This document shows positions 1 to 5,882 of a stretch of DNA of 5,882 nucleotides, piece after piece; positions within the stretch are counted from its first letter, which is position 1, and every line of letters begins with the position of its first letter. The notes under the pieces are model-generated. The model did no database searches. It worked only from the letters and a program-made list of their open reading frames with translations, and was not told the DNA's origin. The stretch is taken from contig JALQWD010000172.1 of assembly GCA_023260175.1 (NCBI GenBank), positions 1 through 5,882 of the forward strand. Direction: 5' to 3'. The translations under genes were made by a program, and so were the position numbers. The DNA comes from Candidatus Nanopelagicaceae bacterium. GTDB lineage: Bacteria > Actinomycetota > Actinomycetes > Nanopelagicales > Nanopelagicaceae.

Positions 1-230
1 ATGATGATCGCTATCCATTAAATGATGGCGAAAAACCATTTGATGCAATGGTTCGCTTCCGCACTTTGGGTTGCTACCCCCTAACTGCAGCCGTCGAATC
101 AACAGCAACCACAATTCAAGAAGTTGTGGATGAAGTTTTAAATGTGAATCTGTCAGAGCGCGCTACCCGTTTAATTGATGGCGATAATGAAGATTCGATG
201 GAGAAGAAGAAAACGGAAGGGTACTTCTGA
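1..230 (+). CDS. cysD: Sulfate adenylyltransferase subunit 2 (CysD), 3' end only
   Basis: This is the C-terminal 75 residues of CysD, cut by the window edge; the first complete codon begins at base 3 and the TGA stop is at 228-230. CysD is the ATP pyrophosphatase-type catalytic subunit of ATP sulfurylase. With the GTPase CysN it makes adenosine 5'-phosphosulfate (APS) from sulfate and ATP in the cytoplasm. The recognition rests on the conserved tail: a MVRFRTLGC motif, then YPLTAAVES, an acidic helical stretch, a SERxxRxIDxD motif, and the terminal SMEKKKxxGYF signature, all typical of bacterial CysD C-termini. The family is about 300 residues long, so roughly three quarters of the gene lies upstream of the window. 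Its stop overlaps the cysNC start by one base (TGATG), which suggests translational coupling of the two subunits. Confidence 0.95.
   Translation, partial: DDRYPLNDGEKPFDAMVRFRTLGCYPLTAAVESTATTIQEVVDEVLNVNLSERATRLIDGDNEDSMEKKKTEGYF
215..221 (+). promoter_or_regulatory. Probable ribosome binding site for cysNC
   Basis: A purine-rich GGAAGGG lies inside the last codons of cysD, 8 bases before the cysNC ATG at 230. The sequence and spacing fit a Shine-Dalgarno site and support this start codon. The match to AGGAGG is partial, and coupling to cysD translation may contribute as much. Confidence 0.45.
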
Positions 231-2053
231 TGAGTAACTCTGTAATCCGTTTATTAACTTGCGGCTCTGTAGACGATGGTAAGAGCACGTTAATTGGCCG
301 TTTATTAGTAGAAACAAATAGCGTTCCACATGACACTATTAATGCGGCAAAGAAGACTCGTCGTAGCGGTTCCACAATTCCAGCAGGCGAAATTGATTTC
401 AGTTTGTTAACGGATGGTCTCGAAGCAGAGCGCGAACAAGGCATCACCATTGACGTTGCTTATCGCTCAATGAGCCTTTTAAATGGCGAACGGTTGATTA
501 TCTCTGATGCTCCGGGCCACGAGCAATACACCCGTAACATGGTCGTTGCGGCATCTCGTGCTGATATTGGCCTTGTTCTTATCGATGCAACTAAAGGCGT
601 GCGTACGCAGACACTTCGCCACTTAAATATCTGTGAACTTATGGGCGTAAGCCGAATTATTATCGCGATTAACAAATTAGATGCGATGGATTATTCGAAA
701 TCAGTATTTGACGCTATCTCTGCTGATATCTCTAAGACCATCACACGCCTTGGCTTAAAAGATGTAGTTTTAATTCCACTTAGCGCGTTAGCTGGCGATA
801 ACGTTGTTTATAAGACCGAAACTATGCCTTGGTACGTAGGTCCAACTTTGCAAGAAGCTATCCAGGAATGGAAAGCGCCAGTATCTGCAAATTCTTCAGC
901 TTTAATGCGTGCACAGTTAATTTCTCGTGCAGATGATTTCCGCGGTGTAGCAGGTACCGTTTATCAAGGCGCATTTAAAGTAGGCGCTGATGTAACAATC
1001 TTCCCTAGCGCTAAGAAAGCAAAAGTTTCAAAGATTGTTACCTTCCAAAGAGAAATTGATTCCGCTGAAGTAAATGATGCGGTAACGCTTGTTCTTGAGC
1101 CAGAGGTAGATGTAGCGCGCGGAGATGTGCTCGCTACTTCAGCGGAAGATTTAACGGCAGCTGATCGCTTCTCTGCACATATTGTTTGGTTGGATGAAGA
1201 GGCGCTAATTCATAGCCGCTCATACATGCTTTATTCCGGCCCTTCATCTTCACCTGCAATGATTACCAAGATCAAACACCGCTTAGATGTTAATTCTGGC
1301 GATCATTTATCAGCCGATACATTAAATATGAATGACATCGGCGATATTGAGATTGCAACAGATATCGCAATGGTTTTGAAGCCTTACGAATCATCACGCG
1401 AATTCGGAAACTTTATTCTCGTTGATCGCTTAACTCAACGCACCGTTGGCGCTGGAATGATTCGTCACGCGCTACGTCGTGCTACAAATATTCATCATCA
1501 GAATTATGAAGTTGGAAAAGCACAACGTAGCGCACAGAAAAACCAGAAGGGTCGCGTAATTTGGCTAACTGGGCTCTCCGGTTCGGGTAAATCAACAATT
1601 GCAAATGCACTTGAAACCACGCTCTTTGCAAATGGTGCACATGCATATGTACTTGATGGAGACAATCTTCGTTTAGGTTTAAATAAGGATCTTGGGTTCA
1701 CTCCAGAAGACCGTGCAGAGAACGTACGACGCGTATCTGAAGTAGCTAAGTTAATGGTTGATGCTGGATTAGTTGTGATTACTGCGTTAGTTAGCCCTTT
1801 TGCAGCTGATCGCGATCGTGCTAAATCGATTTTTGAAGAGGGCGAATTCCTCGAAATCTTTGTTAATACACCAGTAGAAATCTGCCAACAGCGCGATCCA
1901 AAGGGCCTTTACAAGAAATCTGCTGCTGGAGAAATTCCTAACTTCACTGGTATTTCGCAAGATTACGAAGTTCCAAAGCATCCTGATTTAGTGCTCGATG
2001 GCACCGCGTCGCTTGAAGAAAATGTTGCAAAAATCGTTAAATTAATTCTGTGA
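230..2053 (+). CDS. cysNC: Bifunctional sulfate adenylyltransferase subunit 1 / APS kinase (CysNC fusion)
   Basis: This 607-residue protein carries two activities. The N-terminal CysN part is an elongation-factor-like GTPase that drives APS synthesis by CysD; the C-terminal CysC part phosphorylates APS to PAPS. Visible GTPase motifs are the P-loop GSVDDGKS (residues 12-19), the switch region EREQGITID (about 67-75), DAPGH (93-97) and NKLD (148-151). Two beta-barrel domains follow at about 224-425, then a short linker. The APS kinase domain starts near 442, with P-loop GLSGSGKST (448-456), DGDNLR (476-481), a SPFAADRDRA segment (522-531) and the DPKGLYKK...NFTGI substrate-site region (556-575). 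The length is close to actinobacterial CysNC proteins of about 615 residues. No motif is missing and there is no frameshift, so both halves are probably active. The ATG overlaps the cysD stop by one base, and the TGA stop lies inside the start of the next gene. Confidence 0.96.
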   Translation: MSNSVIRLLTCGSVDDGKSTLIGRLLVETNSVPHDTINAAKKTRRSGSTIPAGEIDFSLLTDGLEAEREQGITIDVAYRSMSLLNGERLIISDAPGHEQYTRNMVVAASRADIGLVLIDATKGVRTQTLRHLNICELMGVSRIIIAINKLDAMDYSKSVFDAISADISKTITRLGLKDVVLIPLSALAGDNVVYKTETMPWYVGPTLQEAIQEWKAPVSANSSALMRAQLISRADDFRGVAGTVYQGAFKVGADVTIFPSAKKAKVSKIVTFQREIDSAEVNDAVTLVLEPEVDVARGDVLATSAEDLTAADRFSAHIVWLDEEALIHSRSYMLYSGPSSSPAMITKIKHRLDVNSGDHLSADTLNMNDIGDIEIATDIAMVLKPYESSREFGNFILVDRLTQRTVGAGMIRHALRRATNIHHQNYEVGKAQRSAQKNQKGRVIWLTGLSGSGKSTIANALETTLFANGAHAYVLDGDNLRLGLNKDLGFTPEDRAENVRRVSEVAKLMVDAGLVVITALVSPFAADRDRAKSIFEEGEFLEIFVNTPVEICQQRDPKGLYKKSAAGEIPNFTGISQDYEVPKHPDLVLDGTASLEENVAKIVKLIL

Positions 2054-2802
2054 ATTGGTTAATTTTTGCCGTCGTAGGTTCTATTGCGCAGCTAATTGAT
2101 GGCGCACTTGGGATGGGCTTTGGACTTACCAGTTCTACCCTTTTAGTAACCGTCGGCGCATCTGCAGCCGTTGCTTCTGCCGCAGTGCATTTCGCGGAAA
2201 TTGGCACCACGTTAGCTTCAGGACTTTCACATTGGCATGCAGAAAATGTTGATAAGAAGATCATGCTTCGCCTGGCTATCCCAGGTTCTATCGGTGCCTT
2301 TCTAGGTGCAAATTTCTTATCGAACATTGATTTATCTAAATCAAAAATCTTTATCTCTACTATTCTCTTATTTCTGGGTTTTGTTTTACTTTATCGAAAC
2401 ATATTTAAATCAGATAATGTAAATTTAGTAGAAATTAATAATCCTAATTTCTTAACTTTTCTTGGCTTCTCTGGTGGCTTTATTGATGCATCAGGTGGCG
2501 GTGGCTGGGGACCGGTTGTTACGCCAACAATCATCTCTACAACTTCTACCGAACCACGTAAGGTAATTGGCACTGTAAGCGCATCGGAATTTTGCGTAGC
2601 TCTCGCTGCAAGTTTAGGTTTCCTAATTAACTTCAATAAGATCGATTTAAATTGGTCGACTGTCGGCGGTCTAGCTCTAGGTGGTATGTTGGCAGCTCCG
2701 ATTGCCGCAAAGTTTGTGGCAAAACTTCACCCAAAGCATCTGGGCATCATTGTTGGCATCGCAATTATTACAATTAACGCGGTAAACGTAATTCGCGCTT
2801 AA
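2050..2802 (+). CDS. TauE/SafE (TSUP) family membrane transporter, probably sulfate or sulfite
   Basis: This 250-residue, strongly hydrophobic protein has about eight predicted membrane segments by eye: roughly residues 3-24, 27-47, 71-90, 100-116, 132-157, 171-193, 204-224 and 230-248. TSUP proteins have a two-fold internal repeat. Here it is seen as the paired glycine-rich motifs QLIDGALGMGFG (14-25) and GFIDASGGGGWGP (143-155), the latter a family hallmark. The start is GTG at 2050, overlapping the cysNC stop by four bases (GTGA). I see no strong Shine-Dalgarno site, so translation is probably coupled to cysNC. The family moves sulfur anions such as sulfite, sulfoacetate or sulfate. Position as third gene after cysD-cysNC ties it to inorganic sulfur metabolism. 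Import of sulfate and export of excess sulfite are both possible, and the sequence alone does not decide. The family assignment is firm; the substrate is inferred from context. Confidence 0.88.
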   Translation: MNWLIFAVVGSIAQLIDGALGMGFGLTSSTLLVTVGASAAVASAAVHFAEIGTTLASGLSHWHAENVDKKIMLRLAIPGSIGAFLGANFLSNIDLSKSKIFISTILLFLGFVLLYRNIFKSDNVNLVEINNPNFLTFLGFSGGFIDASGGGGWGPVVTPTIISTTSTEPRKVIGTVSASEFCVALAASLGFLINFNKIDLNWSTVGGLALGGMLAAPIAAKFVAKLHPKHLGIIVGIAIITINAVNVIRA

Positions 2803-2807
2803 AAGAG

Positions 2808-2898
2808 CGGAGACGAGAGGATTTGAACCTCCGATGGAATTTTAGTTCCATACCTCATTAGCAGTGAGGCGCACTCGACCGGGCTATGCGACGTCTCC
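2808..2898 (-). tRNA. tRNA-Ser(GCT)
   Basis: The minus strand folds into a complete class II tRNA of 91 bases. The acceptor stem pairs GGAGACG (2898-2892) with CGTCTCC (2815-2809), and the discriminator base is G (2808). The anticodon stem CCTCA/TGAGG encloses the loop CTGCTAA, giving anticodon GCT at 2862-2860, which reads AGC and AGT serine codons. A long variable arm with stem TGGAA/TTCCA is typical of tRNA-Ser. The T arm is GGAGG, loop TTCAAAT, CCTCT, with one G-T pair. The 3' CCA is not encoded: the genomic bases after the discriminator read CTC, so CCA must be added enzymatically. The gene converges on the transporter gene, with only five bases between its 3' end and that stop codon. 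Confidence 0.97.
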
Positions 2899-2911
2899 AA
2901 GTACGTGGTGC

Positions 2912-2940
2912 AGTTTACCTTTAACCAGACTTGAACCCAA
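2912..2940 (-). promoter_or_regulatory. Candidate promoter for tRNA-Ser(GCT)
   Basis: Reading the minus strand, TTGGGT (2940-2935) is followed after 17 bases by TAAACT (2917-2912), a TAnnnT-type -10 box. Transcription would start near 2905, about 7 bases before the mature tRNA 5' end. The spacing is ideal but the -35 match is only partial. Its -35 box shares bases with that of the oppositely directed peptidase promoter. Confidence 0.45.
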
Positions 2941-2958
2941 TTCCACGCTAGATATCCT
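2931..2958 (+). promoter_or_regulatory. Candidate promoter for aminopeptidase P gene, leaderless start
   Basis: TTGAAC (2931-2936) and TATCCT (2953-2958) are separated by 16 bases. The predicted transcription start, seven bases after the -10 box, falls on the A of the ATG at 2965. No Shine-Dalgarno-like purine run precedes the ATG. Both points suggest a leaderless mRNA, which is common in Actinobacteria. This is a by-eye prediction. Confidence 0.5.
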
Positions 2959-2964
2959 TATCTA
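2949..2964. repeat. Inverted repeat TAGATA-TCCT-TATCTA at the peptidase start
   Basis: Perfect 6-base arms (2949-2954 and 2959-2964) flank a 4-base spacer. The element covers the proposed -10 box and ends directly against the ATG at 2965. It could be an operator for a dimeric regulator. It could equally be chance in AT-rich promoter DNA, because arms this short recur often in a genome. Confidence 0.35.
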
Positions 2965-4398
2965 ATGAGCAAAGATGCCGAAAAAGAGAAGCGTATTCAC
3001 GACACTGCCCCGTCAGATAAATTCGCAGAATTTATGCACAGCGGATGGGCAGCTCTTCCTTTAACTGATCTAGGCGTCTCACCAGTAGTTAAGAATTCTG
3101 CCGAGCGTAGAAAAGTACTCAGCGCAGCTTTTAAAGGAATGCGAATCGTCCTTCCTTCTGGCGAAGATAAAGTTCGCAGTAACGATTGTTACTTTTTATA
3201 TCGCCCGCATTCAGCTTTTGCTTACTACACAGGCGTGCAAGGTGTGGAAGCCAATCCAGATGCAGTTTTAGTTTTAGAACCTAATGGCGATGGCCATGAT
3301 TCAATACTCTTCATCATGCCGCGATCAACTCGCGACACTGATGCTTTCTATCGCGATGCTAAATATGGCGAACTATGGGTAGGTCGTCGCTACACAACCG
3401 ATGATGCTAAGGCGCGTTACAACATTGAAACTAGAAGTGTTGCAGATTTAGAGAAATTCTTATCAGATAAGAAACCTGCGGTGGTTATTCGTGGTGAAGA
3501 TTCAAAGATTGATCCACTTATTCCGGTAAATGAAAAAGATGGCGAATTAGTTATCTTCACATCTGAACAGCGTTTAGTAAAAGATGAGTACGAAATCGAT
3601 CAATTACAGCAAGCTGTTGATGCTACTGGTCGCGGTTTCGATGACATGATTAAAGTTTTACAGAAGGCTACTACTCACGAACGTGGTGAACGTGTAGTTG
3701 AAGGCGCTTTCTATGCCCGTGCGCGCGCAGAAGGTAACGATCTTGGTTACAACACAATTGCAGCTGCCGGGTCACATGCTTGTGTGCTCCACTGGGTTCG
3801 TAATGATGGCCGCGTTAAAAATGGCGAATTGATGTTAATTGACGCTGGTATTGAGATGGATTCTTACTACACAGCGGATATCACTCGTACCTTGCCGGTA
3901 AATGGAAAATTTACTGCAGCACAACGTGAGCTTTATATGTTGGTTTATGAATCACAGAAAGCTGGTTTTGCTGCGGCAAAAGCTGGCGTAAAAATCTCTG
4001 ATATTAATAACGCGTGCCAAGAAGTCCTGGCAAAGGGATTAGAGAAGCTTGGCGTACTTCCAGTTTCTGCGGAAGAATCTTTAATGCCAGAGAATGGTTT
4101 CCACCGCCGATGGACATTGCACGGTGTAAGCCACATGTTGGGTATGGATGTTCATGATTGCGCGCATGCAAAGAAAGATGTTTACATGGGAGAACTTGAG
4201 GCAGGAATGGTAATCACCATCGAGCCTGGTTTATATATTCAACCTGATGATGAAATGTTTGCGCCAGAATTTCGCGGCATCGGTATTCGCATCGAAGATG
4301 ATGTAGTTATTACTAAAGATGGTTGCATTAACTTAAGCGAAAACTTACCGCGCCACCCAGATGAAATTGAAAGCTGGATGGCACGAGTTTTAAATTAA
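2965..4398 (+). CDS. pepP: Xaa-Pro aminopeptidase (aminopeptidase P, M24B family)
   Basis: This 477-residue cytoplasmic metallopeptidase removes N-terminal residues that precede proline, contributing to peptide turnover. An AMP_N domain spans about residues 45-185, and a pita-bread M24 catalytic domain about 205-470. All five expected metal ligands are present: D293 in LIDAG, D305 in TADITRT, H390 in HGVSHMLG, E420 in TIEPG and E444 in RIEDD. The accessory catalytic histidines H386 and H397 (DVHD) are also intact. The family usually binds two Mn ions. The protein is longer than E. coli PepP (about 440 residues) because of a charged N-terminal extension ending in a SGWAALP-like segment near residue 30. 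Such an extension is usual in actinobacterial homologues, which supports the ATG at 2965. There is no signal peptide. The TAA stop directly abuts the stop of the convergent guaB1. Confidence 0.94.
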   Translation: MSKDAEKEKRIHDTAPSDKFAEFMHSGWAALPLTDLGVSPVVKNSAERRKVLSAAFKGMRIVLPSGEDKVRSNDCYFLYRPHSAFAYYTGVQGVEANPDAVLVLEPNGDGHDSILFIMPRSTRDTDAFYRDAKYGELWVGRRYTTDDAKARYNIETRSVADLEKFLSDKKPAVVIRGEDSKIDPLIPVNEKDGELVIFTSEQRLVKDEYEIDQLQQAVDATGRGFDDMIKVLQKATTHERGERVVEGAFYARARAEGNDLGYNTIAAAGSHACVLHWVRNDGRVKNGELMLIDAGIEMDSYYTADITRTLPVNGKFTAAQRELYMLVYESQKAGFAAAKAGVKISDINNACQEVLAKGLEKLGVLPVSAEESLMPENGFHRRWTLHGVSHMLGMDVHDCAHAKKDVYMGELEAGMVITIEPGLYIQPDDEMFAPEFRGIGIRIEDDVVITKDGCINLSENLPRHPDEIESWMARVLN

Positions 4399-5838
<1,440 letters not shown>

Positions 5839-5842
5839 CTAC

Positions 5843-5848
5843 ACCCTA
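5843..5848 (-). promoter_or_regulatory. Weak candidate -10 box for guaB1
   Basis: TAGGGT on the minus strand lies 7 bases before the GTG at 5835, which would put transcription start on or next to the start codon (leaderless). I find no convincing -35 box at the right distance. The overlapping purine run AGGTAGGG (5853-5846) could instead act as an imperfect ribosome binding site about 10 bases from the GTG. Confidence 0.25.
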
Positions 5849-5882
5849 CCTAATTTCAATAGTTCCTCGCGGTCGACAGCCT

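Noticed and set aside
163..450. A 95-codon minus-strand open frame over the cysD-cysNC junction
   Set aside because: It covers the conserved P-loop region of CysN in antisense and has no independent coding evidence.
2037..2327. A 96-codon minus-strand open frame across the cysNC-transporter junction
   Set aside because: It is antisense to two recognised overlapping genes and shows no family-like motifs.
2796..2809. Small hairpin CGCTT-AAAA-GAGCG over the transporter stop as an intrinsic terminator
   Set aside because: The stem is only five pairs including a T-G pair, and no T-tract follows on either strand.
5854..5859. TTGAAA on the minus strand as the -35 box of guaB1
   Set aside because: It is only five bases from the TAGGGT box, far too close for a -35/-10 pair, and no other -10 box sits 16-18 bases downstream of it.

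Overview
The window looks like a chromosomal housekeeping segment from a low-to-mid GC actinobacterium. By eye GC is in the low-to-mid 40s (not computed), and leucine is often encoded by TTA. Four features point to Actinobacteria: the fused CysN-CysC sulfate-activation protein, the N-terminally extended aminopeptidase P, a GuaB1-type IMPDH-family protein, and a tRNA with no encoded CCA. Intergenic space is minimal: genes overlap by 1 and 4 bases, and two stop codons abut. This compactness and base composition would fit a streamlined aquatic actinobacterium such as the freshwater Nanopelagicales (acI) group. That placement is inference, not proof.

Layout. (1) Bases 1-2802, plus strand: a tightly coupled sulfur operon, consisting of the 3' end of cysD, a full-length cysNC fusion, and a TauE/SafE (TSUP) family membrane transporter. 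CysD with the CysN part makes APS from sulfate and ATP, and the CysC part phosphorylates APS to PAPS. The transporter probably moves sulfate or sulfite for this pathway. (2) Bases 2808-2898, minus strand: tRNA-Ser(GCT), converging on the transporter gene with a 5-base gap. (3) Bases 2899-2964: a 66-base divergent spacer. It appears to hold overlapping promoters for the tRNA (leftward) and the peptidase gene (rightward). (4) Bases 2965-4398, plus strand: Xaa-Pro aminopeptidase (aminopeptidase P, M24B) with all metal ligands intact and probably a leaderless mRNA. (5) Bases 4399-5835, minus strand: GuaB1, an IMPDH/GMP-reductase family enzyme with a CBS pair, convergent with the peptidase gene with no spacing. 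(6) Bases 5836-5882: upstream region of guaB1, running off the window.

I see no mobile element, CRISPR array, phage gene, frameshift or unrecognised large ORF. The genes are recognisable and intact apart from the window-truncated cysD. I found no convincing sign of an undescribed system. The points worth checking are the fate of PAPS, the transport direction of the TSUP protein, the true reaction of GuaB1, and the compact promoter and terminator arrangements.
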